The position numbers were made by a program, and so were the translations under genes. DNA of 64,000 nucleotides, taken from Glandiceps talaboti (taxonomy: Eukaryota; Hemichordata; Enteropneusta; Spengelidae). Under the pieces are notes generated by a model. The model worked only from the letters and a program-made list of their open reading frames with translations. It was not told the origin of the DNA and did no database searches. The stretch covers positions 1-64,000 of the forward strand of contig NW_027554300.1 of the NCBI RefSeq assembly GCF_964340395.1, in the 5' to 3' direction. Shown here piece after piece: positions 10,236-18,290 of this stretch; position 1 is the first letter of the stretch; the number at the start of each line of letters is the position of its first letter.

Positions 10236-11697
10236 GATTACCTTACTCGAAGTTAACAAGAAAGCCAAATTTATAGACCGTTTTATACAGAATCACCACC
10301 ATTAACAAGAACGAAGACGAAGACAAAGCCAAAACCAAAGCCAAAGCCACCTTTAGTCGTATCGGAACCGCAGGAACCGCAGGAACAGCCGCACTTGCTT
10401 AACTATCCAAAACCATTTACTTTAGCACAAAATATCCGTGAATATACGAGACATATTAGTCAACATGGTTGTTTAAGTAAGCGAAACTGATTTATTCAAT
10501 ATAAAATTGAGAGATATATTCAAAAACTACATATTAATTCATAAAAATGCAGGCAGTGCCGACAAATGGTTGAAAGGTCCAAATATGAGTTATTGGGATC
10601 AACAATTGAATTTTGCTGTTTGGTTAGCTACGACCGGATGCGGTGTTAGTATTCACGATCATCTGTATAATGATGAGATCCCTAAACAGATTCAATCATT
10701 TTTTAGATTTCACGTGTACTTTACTATAAGAAGAATATTGAATGAACTTTCTTGCCCACTACCTGACGACCCAGACACTTTTAATAAAGTCGATAATTTA
10801 TATGATGTATCGTCTTATCATAGAATATGCGATGAATTCGGATTAGATTATAATACAGATTTCAGATTCACGTATGACACATCGGGAAACAATGGTATAG
10901 GTGTCGGTTATGAGTGGTGAAAATCCATATATAAAAGATATCCAATATAAATATCAAGTACAATGGTTGAAAACCCTGATGCTCCAGAAGAGGCTCGCAG
11001 AAGTTGGCATTGGTATAAATTTCAAAATCCTGATTATAAGCAGTACCATTATTTTGTTTTACCAAACAGCACAGGTTTTACGCAAGCAGGTTTGGGACGA
11101 TTAAATCGATCGATCGAATCTTATGTATATTGCGTGTTCGGAAGTCAAGCAGACACGCGAGTAAGTATAGCAGACTCTGGCGGTGCTGGTCAAGAAACGA
11201 GACAAAAAATGATATCATTACTCGAGGATGAGACGAGAGGCATTAATGAGGATGATAGTATACCACGTTATCAAAATGTAATTAATGCAACGAGGTTAAA
11301 GTTAGATCTAGCCATTTCTCCTTCTTTATGGTTAATCCCGAGTAAAATGATTATAAATTTGAATACGAATGTGGCGGGTTATAACAATTTCTTACAACAA
11401 GCGACAGAAGATATGAAGTTCGGTTATAACAACATAAATAATGACGTAAAAGAATCAGCATTAAAAGAAATGGAAGGTCATGATGATCCAGTAGAACGAC
11501 TAGATGCACCAGCATCGTCAGTCGCACCAGCATCGTCAGTCGCGGTTGAAGCGGTAGCAGCGCCAGCAGCTGAAGTAGCAGTAACACCAGCAGTAGTCGA
11601 AGCGGTAGCAGCGCATGGAGAGCGTGACGTTGTTCATGAATATTCAACGATGGGATTAATAGTTGGGATAATATTTTTAAGTTACTTATTTATATAA
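10223..11697 (+). pseudogene. Large conserved Polinton virion-type protein, shattered
   Basis: The start at 10223 overlaps the previous gene (MWSLGLPYSKL). The frame closes at 10276, but sequence in the next frame (about 10269-10490) continues with a Lys/Pro-rich tract, then YPKPFTLAQNIREYTRHI. A third frame (10477-10920) has LKGPNMSYWDQQLNFAVWLA, TTGCGVS and FRFHVYFTIRRIL. A short piece in another frame (about 10901-10970) leads to the final frame (10963-11697) with STGFTQAGLGRLNRSIESYV and FGSQADTRVSI. After an Ala/Pro/Val-rich spacer (about 11500-11615) it ends in one membrane segment (MGLIVGIIFLSYLFI). These blocks are typical of a long Polinton protein, probably virion-associated. Several indels break it. 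Confidence 0.65.
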
Positions 11698-11728
11698 TAT
11701 TTGAATAACATTATATAATATTAATAAG

Positions 11729-12987
11729 ATGACTGACTTTGATCCTTTCGATATTAATCCTTTTGAAAACGAAAATGTAGATGACCTTGGAGACCCCGGG
11801 GAAGACTTGGAAATGACAGACTACGAACAAGATTCGTTGGATTTTGAATTAATGGGTGGCTTCCAGGACACATCATTCATAGATGCTGTAGCTCCCGTTG
11901 GCACCACAGTTGACCTCGTTAGCGCAGCAGCTCCCGCTGGAGCTAAATTGACTGAATTAAGAAATAAAGCATTGGAAGATACTATTGATGCAGTTATCAA
12001 AAAAAGTGGCGTGCCAGTTAATCGAACTGAATTACAATTAAATACACATGTAGGAAATGATGGAGAGTTGTATGATAACGTGAGAAATCAACGGATTACA
12101 AGAAACGGTAAACTTTTAGCTAAAAGTACAATAAAAAGTAAAATTGGTACTGCAGCTGCTAATAGACTTTTCGAGGACACTGCTGTTGACACTGCTGCTA
12201 CCGGTCCTTTGAATGTGATGAAGTTGAAGCTATAGATTTAACACCACCAATGGTTGGTCAATTAAGAGACTATCAAGCCTACCTCAGAAGAGACACTGCA
12301 GGTAATAAAGATGAAATCAGTAAGGTTGAAAACAAAATTGAAGAATGGAATGAACTCAACCCTGAATGTAAAATCATGCGTAAAGAAATTGATACAGCAG
12401 TCAAAAGTTTAGAAGATTTGTATGATAGAAAAAAAGAATTAGAAAACCGACAAAAAATCGAAGAATTAACGCAAGACGAAAAAAAAGAATTAGGCAGAAT
12501 TGAGATTCATATCTTAAAATATAATAAGTTAACTGATACTTTACGTAATAAGTTAGCTGAGACATCTTCTTTGAAAGAAGTACTCAAAGACCCGAATCTT
12601 AGTATTAAAGATAAACTGGTAATTCTTTTCAAACGTAATGGAGTTACTATAATTTCATTAGCAACAGCACTCGGTTTAGTTATAACTACCATAGCCATTG
12701 CATTAGGTATAGCTAAATCACCACCCGTTGGTAGCAGTGGTAGCAGTGGTAGTAGTGGTGGTGGTCCAGTCAAAGCAGTTATTAAATGTGTTGCGGATGT
12801 ATTAAAATGGCTCGGTAATAAAGCAGCGATGGCACTGCCAGGTATTATCGGTTCTATCGTGGCACTCATTTTAAAAACAGCGGGACAAGTTGTAGGATTT
12901 ATAGCTGAACATGTATGGCTGTTGGCAACTGCAATAGCGGTATACCTTTATGAACGGATTTTAACTAAACGAACAAAAAATAAATAA
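11729..12987 (+). pseudogene. Coiled-coil multi-pass membrane protein, one frameshift
   Basis: The first frame (11729-12235, 168 residues) is acidic at the N-terminus and has NHVG-like LYDNVRNQRITRNGKLL. A shift near 12214-12232 moves reading into the frame of 12250-12987 (245 residues), open upstream through EVEAIDLTPP. The second part has a charged coiled coil (residues about 20-105), a membrane segment (131-155) and a Ser/Gly linker (PPVGSSGSSGSSGGGP, 158-173). Two more hydrophobic segments follow, around ALPGIIGSIVALI and EHVWLLATAIAVYL (183-228). This C-terminal arrangement recurs in animal Polintons; a role in an internal membrane or in entry/exit is conjecture. The split may be one true mutation or one sequence error. 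Confidence 0.65.
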
Positions 12988-13019
12988 ATAAATGAAATGA
13001 AAAAATAAAATACTAATAT

Positions 13020-13056
13020 TTTTTTGTATTTTAGTATAAAATATAGTATAAGAAAA
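13020..13056 (+). promoter_or_regulatory. AGTATA-type promoter of the capsid gene
   Basis: TTTTAGTATAAAATATAGTATAAG lies directly before the ATG at 13057, with two AGTATA words about 20 and 8 bases upstream. Confidence 0.5.
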
Positions 13057-14307
13057 ATGCCTTACAATAGAGAACTTCAAGGTGACTACTCAAAATTGAA
13101 CGCACTCGGTAGTAAAGGAGAACGAACTCATCACGTTGTAACGTATAATCCAAATCGTGCAAAACCCGGTGAAGTTTTATATATCAGGTGTCCAAAATTA
13201 GAAGACACTGTTGTTCTAACGGGTAAATTCAATCTCGTTTTTGATCTTAAACTAAACGGTCATAATAAGAACTTCGTTGTTCAAAACCTGTCTGCTAACA
13301 TCATCAGTCGATTAGTTTTAAAATTCGAAGGGGAAATCTTAATGGATTTAACAAACTACAATTTAGTACAAACGTATGAAGATCTGTATTCAGATAGAAC
13401 AAATAAAACGCTGTATGGAATTCAGTCAGAAAATCTCCGAAAATTGAGAAGCGATAATATCGTTGGAGTTGGTGGTGGGGCTTACTTAGGAGAGGGTGCA
13501 CTTCATAAGGCATATGGTAAAAAATATGCGATCGATCTAGCGAAATTGCATCCTATAATGAATGGTCATGGAGCCGTATATCCTTCGAGCTTAGGAAGTC
13601 ATATCGAATGGGAGATTACTCTTGCTCCCGTTAATAAAATCCTAGTATGTGAAGACACGGATCGTTGGGATTATACTTTAACAAACATTCAACTTGAATA
13701 TGAAACGATAAGAGATCCAAAGTTAGCTATGGAAATTAAGGGTTATTATAACAGCGTTAAAAGTTTTCTTTACGAACATATTCAACATTTCAGAACAATT
13801 AACTTCTCTGGTACAAATACAATTATTAACGAGAATATTAATAAACCACGTAGAAGCTTGAAAGGAATTTTTGTATTATTCAGTACACCACAGCTACAAA
13901 ATGCATTAGATACCGAATTATTCTTTAATCCTAGTATTAATTCTGTTGCAATAACGATAGAAGGTATCGCAAATAAAGTGTATGCACAGGGATTATCTCC
14001 TAGAAAATTTTGGGAAGAAACCAGACGTTATTTCATGTCATCTGAGTTCTGTTGCGATAAAGTAGAGGAAATAATTGAGGAAAACTTTCTGTTAAATAAA
14101 TATTGTTTGTTTATTGATTTAAGAAGTTTTAAGGATAATAGATATCATGGTAGTGGTCTGAAAGTCATGAATACAAAAGATGGGGTTCAACTGGAAATTC
14201 AACGAGAATCCACAGACCCGCAAGAAAAAATAAGCGCAAATATTTTCATTATAAGTGATGCTATGCTTAAAATTCAAGAATCTAAATTAAAATCTATTAT
14301 TTATTAA
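13057..14307 (+). CDS. Major capsid protein (double jelly-roll)
   Basis: This is the main shell protein of the presumed virion, intact at 416 residues. I take the ATG at 13057, because the frame extends 11 codons upstream through an AGTATA promoter-like spacer. Recognisable blocks are NPNRAKPGEVLYIRCPK near the N-terminus, NLSANIISRLVLKFEGEI followed by the NLVQTYEDLY segment in the first jelly-roll, NINKPRRSLKGIFVLF and YAQGLSPRKFWEE mid-protein, and the C-terminal YHGSGLKVMNTKDGVQLEI with NIFIISDAMLKI. This order fits the Polinton major capsid family and its expected length class. It is the only long gene of the element with no visible lesion. Confidence 0.85.
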   Translation: MPYNRELQGDYSKLNALGSKGERTHHVVTYNPNRAKPGEVLYIRCPKLEDTVVLTGKFNLVFDLKLNGHNKNFVVQNLSANIISRLVLKFEGEILMDLTNYNLVQTYEDLYSDRTNKTLYGIQSENLRKLRSDNIVGVGGGAYLGEGALHKAYGKKYAIDLAKLHPIMNGHGAVYPSSLGSHIEWEITLAPVNKILVCEDTDRWDYTLTNIQLEYETIRDPKLAMEIKGYYNSVKSFLYEHIQHFRTINFSGTNTIINENINKPRRSLKGIFVLFSTPQLQNALDTELFFNPSINSVAITIEGIANKVYAQGLSPRKFWEETRRYFMSSEFCCDKVEEIIEENFLLNKYCLFIDLRSFKDNRYHGSGLKVMNTKDGVQLEIQRESTDPQEKISANIFIISDAMLKIQESKLKSIIY

Positions 14308-14362
14308 CATTAATAACATTATTAACATTATTAACATTATTGATAGTATAGAATACTCGAAA

Positions 14363-14769
14363 ATGATCTGGCTTGACCCTCCTTTCAATATGCTTATTAG
14401 TGCACCGACATGTTCGGGTAAAACAGAGTTCGTTATGGAACTATTACAAACGACTGCGCTTTCACGAAGGATGTCAAATCTCGTGTCAATATTTTAACAA
14501 AATTAGCATTTTCAGCTCGTCATGATAATATTAGCGTATGGGTACTTACGCAACAATTTACGAGTATCGCTAAGACATTTCGAGAAAACGTCGGTATGCT
14601 CGTTCTGTATTACACACCGAGTAAAAATGATGTGAAAGAAATAATTGAAAACTATGGGATGGAATTAAATAAGGAAGACATTAGTGAATATATAAAACAA
14701 TTAAAATATACTCCTTATAGTAAATTAGTATTTCGTTTAAGACAACCATATAGTATAGATCTAGTATAA
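14363..14769 (+). pseudogene. FtsK/HerA-type packaging ATPase, internally deleted
   Basis: This gene would pump the genome into the capsid. The ATG at 14363 gives MIWLDPPFNMLISAPTCSGKT, with Walker A APTCSGKT at residues 14-21. About 10 residues later, near 14450-14458, coding moves to another frame and jumps to DCAFTKDVKSRV, the end of the Walker B neighbourhood, then LAFSARHDNISVWVLTQQF and YYTPSKNDVKEIIENYGM, ending at TAA 14767-14769. The protein between Walker A and Walker B, normally more than 100 residues, is missing, so a deletion of several hundred bases is inferred. The first frame ends at TAA after SRRMSNLVSIF. The start follows GATAGTATAG. The family call is firm; function is lost. 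Confidence 0.85.
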
Positions 14770-14863
14770 TGTTAATCAATGATATTTTATGGCTATTTAT
14801 TCAGTTCGGTGTCATATACTATTTTTTTTAAATAAAATATTTAATACATATATATAAGATAAA

Positions 14864-15511
14864 ATGGAACAGTCGTTGGCAGAAATTTTACAGCCAGTTG
14901 AATCAATACCAACAACAGTAACATCAGAACAAGTGTCTCCAATAGTTAAGTACAGAGAAAGATTACTTTGTATCATTGCTGCTGGACAATCAAAAGCTTT
15001 CTTAGGGAAAAAATTCACTCTCGAATATATTGAAAAAGCGAGCGATAAAGAAATAGAAAAATATTATAAGATATATGAAAGCACTTACAGTTCTCTCATA
15101 AGTGACAACATTGTAAATGGAGTTTTATTTGGGATTAGTAAAATAGTAGGACTTGTGCTTCCAGTACATAATGTGAATAAATTAAGTGACGACTTGAAAA
15201 ACAATTTTCTTGTTACAAATCAATTCAAACAACCTACTGGAAAGTTAGCATACAGTTATGGTCCTCTTTTGGCATTGACAAGTGGTGGTCTCACCATTTC
15301 AAATAATATTAACTTTGCAACACACACTGTTCACACATGCCCCAAGAAAAGTGACTTGAATAACTTGAATAGTCAAATTGAAAAAAATAACTTGAATGAC
15401 TTTAATGACTTGAGTCAACTTGATCAAGAACTTGTTAAAGAATATTCTTCTTATAGTAAATATTTTGTATTATATACTTATTATATATATATTAGTGTAA
15501 AAAATGAGTGA
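14864..15511 (+). CDS. Conserved Polinton protein of unknown function
   Basis: Intact, 215 residues. It carries YRERLLCIIAAGQSKAFLGK, then FTLEYIEKASDKEIEKYYKIYE and YSYGPLLALTSGGLTI. This order (an LL-x-I-x-x-G segment, a 'sD-EIEKYY-YE' helix, then a glycine/leucine-rich hydrophobic segment near residues 127-145) occurs in other animal Polintons in the block after the capsid gene. The last 60 residues are Asn/Leu/Asp repeats (NNLNS, NNLNDFNDLSQLDQ) and appear degenerate. The stop at 15509-15511 overlaps the next ATG (15504). Function is unknown; a virion or membrane-associated role is a guess. Confidence 0.65.
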   Translation: MEQSLAEILQPVESIPTTVTSEQVSPIVKYRERLLCIIAAGQSKAFLGKKFTLEYIEKASDKEIEKYYKIYESTYSSLISDNIVNGVLFGISKIVGLVLPVHNVNKLSDDLKNNFLVTNQFKQPTGKLAYSYGPLLALTSGGLTISNNINFATHTVHTCPKKSDLNNLNSQIEKNNLNDFNDLSQLDQELVKEYSSYSKYFVLYTYYIYISVKNE

Positions 15512-15940
15512 TACAGAAAGTGTAACACAACCCAAAGTAGAAACTCAAGTAGAGACTGTTACTACAAACAGTAAAACTAAAAATCCAGGTAGAGTTGCAT
15601 GGGGAAAAAAATTAGCAGTAATTTCAGCTGTAGCAAAAAACGAAAAAAATCAAAAACAATAGTACCGTTAGTCGATAGCGCCAAATCAATGGAATCAATA
15701 GAGGCAACTAAGGCAACTGAGTCAGACAATAAAAGCTCGCAATTTAATAGTACTAATACTATGGTTTTATTAACTCTTGGTTCATTAGTAATTGGGGCAG
15801 CTGGTTTATATTATAAAAGACAATGGTTTTTACAATCAAGTGATATCGCAAGCATCAAGTCGTCATCAGAGTCTAAACAATTAACAACATTAGAACCAGT
15901 TAAAAATAAAGCTCCGCAAGCTCTATTTGAAATGGAATAA
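15504..15940 (+). pseudogene. Small single-pass membrane protein, frameshifted at A-runs
   Basis: The ATG at 15504 starts SDTESVTQPKVETQVETV and then NPGRVAWGKKLAVIS, a basic NPxRVxxGKKLA word seen in Polinton small membrane proteins. The frame closes near 15660 after A-rich sequence. The following frame (open through 15599-15940) supplies a Ser/Thr-rich stretch, one membrane helix (MVLLTLGSLVIGAAGLYY) and a basic tail. A one- or two-base slip in the A-runs between about 15600 and 15660 explains both. It overlaps the preceding gene by 8 bases. Role unknown. Confidence 0.6.
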
Positions 15941-15989
15941 TATGGAACATTAATTATTTGATTTTTTATATATATATATACAATATACA

Positions 15990-16232
15990 ATGACAGACTA
16001 TACTAAACTAATCGTGAATGGTCTATATGATGGTGCAGTTTTATCTGCTTTAACAATAACTAATAGTTTTATACTTGACAAGACTATAAAGATGGCTCCA
16101 GACAGTCCTAAAACAAGTACTTCATTCAAAAAGTTTGCTTCTCTCGCAATAGCTGTGAGTGGAGCAGTATTAGAGAAAGATCTGTTGGAACAAAGAAATA
16201 TGTTACCAGTTGATCCTTATAAAGGATATTAA
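15990..16232 (+). CDS. Small membrane protein
   Basis: Intact, 80 residues, following a TATATATATATACAATATACA spacer. It has an N-terminal hydrophobic stretch (LYDGAVLSALTITNSFIL), a second (KKFASLAIAVSGAVL) and a short polar tail. It sits in the conserved cluster of small membrane proteins downstream of the capsid and ATPase. The family is familiar from Polintons but has no known activity. Confidence 0.6.
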   Translation: MTDYTKLIVNGLYDGAVLSALTITNSFILDKTIKMAPDSPKTSTSFKKFASLAIAVSGAVLEKDLLEQRNMLPVDPYKGY

Positions 16233-16303
16233 AAAAGAATATAAAGGATATTAAAAAAGAATATTAAAAAGAAATGTAATATAATTTAATATAATATATC
16301 TTA

Positions 16304-16319
16304 ATAGTATATATACTAT
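16304..16319. promoter_or_regulatory. 16-bp palindrome before the gene at 16325
   Basis: ATAGTATATATACTAT is a perfect palindrome and matches the core of 8701-8718 exactly. It lies 5 bases upstream of the ATG at 16325. Confidence 0.6.
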
Positions 16320-16324
16320 ACATA

Positions 16325-16756
16325 ATGGGTGCAGCTGTTGCGATGATAGTTGGTGGAGCTATTTTAAATGCAACTGCCTTTGTTGGTGGTAGTTATGTAG
16401 CTAAGGCAGCTTCAGGCGGCGTCGATATGAAAGAAGAACATGAAAAAGAATTAAAGAGACATGATTTAGCTTTGGAGAATTTCAATAAAGATCGAGAAGT
16501 ATGGTTGGAACATAGGCAAAAAGTACTAGATTTTATAGTGAAACAAAAATATTTAGATGTTCATGCGAGACAAAATCTGGTTCTGACTGATCAAAACTTA
16601 AATTTATATCTTGAATTTCATCCGGAGAGTACACTCACAAGTCTTGAAAATGAACCCGAATTTAGTGACTATTATCAACCTTCTGATGATATGAAGTTAT
16701 ATATTAGCTGGTGGTGGAATATTATTAGTTTATTTAACAAAAAAAATATAATATAA
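16325..16756 (+). CDS. Conserved Polinton membrane/coiled-coil protein
   Basis: Intact, 143 residues. The N-terminus is a glycine/alanine-rich membrane segment (VAMIVGGAILNATAFVGGSY). A charged helix follows with the signature ELKRHDLALENFNKDREVW, then HRQKVLDFIVKQ and a segment ending in LYLEFHP. The KRHDLALE...R...LDFI pattern recurs in Polintons next to the small membrane protein upstream. The function is not known; a virion or assembly-membrane role is plausible from its company. Confidence 0.7.
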   Translation: MGAAVAMIVGGAILNATAFVGGSYVAKAASGGVDMKEEHEKELKRHDLALENFNKDREVWLEHRQKVLDFIVKQKYLDVHARQNLVLTDQNLNLYLEFHPESTLTSLENEPEFSDYYQPSDDMKLYISWWWNIISLFNKKNII

Positions 16757-16797
16757 TATAATATAATAAACTAATAAACTAATAAACTAACTATATA

Positions 16798-17368
16798 ATG
16801 GAATGTCAATTATATAAACGAAATCGTGTAGCAACTGTAGCCAGTGATCGTACTAACATTTTCAGTACACTTTGTTGTGATTTAATGAACAAAAAAATAA
16901 ACAAACAAAAAATGGTATAACATCATACATTGTAACATATGTAGAAAATTCAATATACCTCATGATGATATTTGTAAAAACATTTGTGGTAAGATCTATG
17001 GAAGGTTTCACTGTTTTGACTGCTGTAATTCATTAAACAAACCTTTAGATAAATCTTTAGATGAATCTTTAGATGGAAACTTTGAACATGGTCAAAGAAA
17101 ACAAAAAAGTCGAAGCATCTATAACCCTAAAAACCATATTAAAAAAGTTTTAAAAAAATATAAACTAAATTATTATCTTTTAAGAACTGTTACTATAATA
17201 TTTTCATCAATTGATGAAGTTTATATAGATCCAACACGATATCGATCACTCAACTTTAGCGTAGTTATAAAAGCAATTCTATTATATTTAGGAGAATATC
17301 AGGAAGCTGCACTAATACCAGAGTTGAAAATGGAAGCATTTTCGCAGAATCAAATGCAGAATATCTAG
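16798..17368 (+). pseudogene. Cysteine-rich zinc-binding protein, one frameshift
   Basis: The ATG at 16798 opens a 40-codon frame ending at TAA 16918-16920. A second frame, open from 16901 to TAG 17366-17368, carries HCNICRKFNIPHDDICKNIC then FHCFDCC. These CxxC and CxxxC pairs suggest a zinc ribbon or RING-like fold. It has no ATG of its own near its start, so a slip in the A-runs around 16890-16912 probably joins the two. A near-repeat of ACCTTTAGATAAATCTTTAGATGA (about 17040-17072) gives KPLDKSLDESLDG. The rest is basic and unremarkable. It could be a regulator; no family recognised. Confidence 0.45.
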
Positions 17369-17558
17369 AGATAGTGAGATTTAGTTGGTGGCGTTTACGA
17401 TGGCGTCAAATCTTTTTAAAACTGAAGTTAAATAAATCAAAAAAAATAATATTTAACCAGGTGAGAGAATGATCAATAAATTATGATATAACTATTATTT
17501 AATTATTGTTTAACTGTTATTTAACATTTTTTTCCATTAATTTTTGTTTTACTACATC
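17369..17558. other. Spacer without a gene
   Basis: AT-rich, with ACTGTTATTTAAC-type words. No open frame or recognisable signal seen. Confidence 0.6.
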
Positions 17559-17769
17559 AATAGATAATAGAAGAATGGTCATAGCAACATTTGACCCTCC
17601 TCTCAATTGATTTCATAAAATACTACACCCCACACCCCCAACCAAAATTCTCACCCTCGCCGGCCAAACCCCACAAGTATTACTGAAGAAAAAGAATACT
17701 TTTATTTGCCTATACGGCTTGGCATGGAGGAGTGGTTTTACATTTTAGTGATAGAGATTTAAATGAAAA
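17559..17769. repeat. 210-bp direct repeat, copy 1
   Basis: It starts AATAGATAATAGAAGAATGG and ends TTTAAATGAAA. It contains a GC-richer core (CCCCACACCCCCAACC, CTCGCCGGCCAAACCCC) unlike the AT-rich Polinton around it. Copy 2 at 19880-20088 differs only by a handful of substitutions and small indels. The end of this copy supplies the last codons and stop of the minus-strand gene at 17745. Confidence 0.9.
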
Positions 17770-18209
17770 TCCATTAGAGTATAATTAAAATACGAATTAT
17801 TTGGATTTCTCGTAGATTTTTTTAATCCACATGAAACAACTATTAATGGGAGTTTATTTGTAATAATCTCATCTATCATTCTGTTAGGAGCGTAAGTATA
17901 ATAAAGTTCGTTAAGAGTTATTGGATTATTAAGACAAATCCATAATCCAGGACCGTAATAAGAACGGATTTCCTGATATCGAGTAATCAAAAATGGTTTT
18001 TCTGTTGGAACTTCTCTCCATTTGATTGTAGGAATTTCTTGGATCTTTCTTTTTTCATTTAAAATATCTAATAATAAATCCTCACCATTCTCTATAGGAT
18101 TAGCTATAGCAGGATCAAGCAGAGAGTGTGAACTAAGAGGACTAAGTGAACTTGATTCAATTGTGTCGTCTTCGAAAATGATTGAATTTTGACTTTGTTC
18201 GTTTGACAT
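17745..18209 (-). CDS. OB-fold-like DNA-binding protein (candidate)
   Basis: Intact, 154 residues. The N-terminal third is Ser-rich and acidic (SSSLSPLSSHSLLDP). The core reads IKWREVPTEKPFLITRY then RSYYGPGLWICLNN, followed by YAPNRMIDEI and LPLIVVSCGLKKS. This pattern (an (F/Y)-x-I strand, a YG turn, then a strand) resembles OB-fold single-strand DNA-binding proteins found in some DNA elements; a replication role is inferred. The last residues and stop lie inside the 210-bp repeat, so the original C-terminus may have been replaced. It shares an upstream promoter block with the zinc-finger gene. Confidence 0.45.
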   Translation of the reverse strand: MSNEQSQNSIIFEDDTIESSSLSPLSSHSLLDPAIANPIENGEDLLLDILNEKRKIQEIPTIKWREVPTEKPFLITRYQEIRSYYGPGLWICLNNPITLNELYYTYAPNRMIDEIITNKLPLIVVSCGLKKSTRNPNNSYFNYTLMDFHLNLYH

Positions 18210-18230
18210 TTTGAATTTATGCTACACTTG

Positions 18231-18271
18231 TATGTATATACATATCTCTTTTATTTGTTTAATTGAGCGCA
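18231..18271 (-). promoter_or_regulatory. Putative early promoter of the OB-fold-like gene
   Basis: TATGTATATA (18231-18240) lies 22-31 bases and TTTAATTGAGCGCA (18258-18271) about 49 bases upstream of the start at 18209. They match the elements at 5535-5544 and 5563-5576 in sequence and spacing. ATCTCTT lies between them. Confidence 0.6.
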
Positions 18272-18290
18272 TGATGTATATTAATGCTTT

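Larger units (their letters stand above)
3656..18290. mobile_element. Decayed Polinton/Maverick element, left-truncated
   Basis: Protein-primed DNA polymerase B, retrovirus-type integrase with chromodomain, double-jelly-roll capsid protein and FtsK/HerA-type ATPase in one AT-rich block identify a Polinton (Maverick, class Polintoviricetes). The left end is lost: polymerase coding sequence is cut by satellite A at about 3655, so no terminal inverted repeat can be matched. The right boundary is uncertain and is set just past the promoter of the last minus-strand gene. I found no adenain-like cysteine protease. Polymerase, integrase, ATPase and several structural genes are broken, so the copy is not autonomous. 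Capsid and several small genes remain open, suggesting fairly recent decay, or some sequence errors at A-runs. Confidence 0.93.

Noticed and set aside
11351-11647. 98-codon minus-strand Leu-rich frame
   Set aside because: Antisense shadow of the Ala/Pro/Val-rich tail of the plus-strand virion-type gene.
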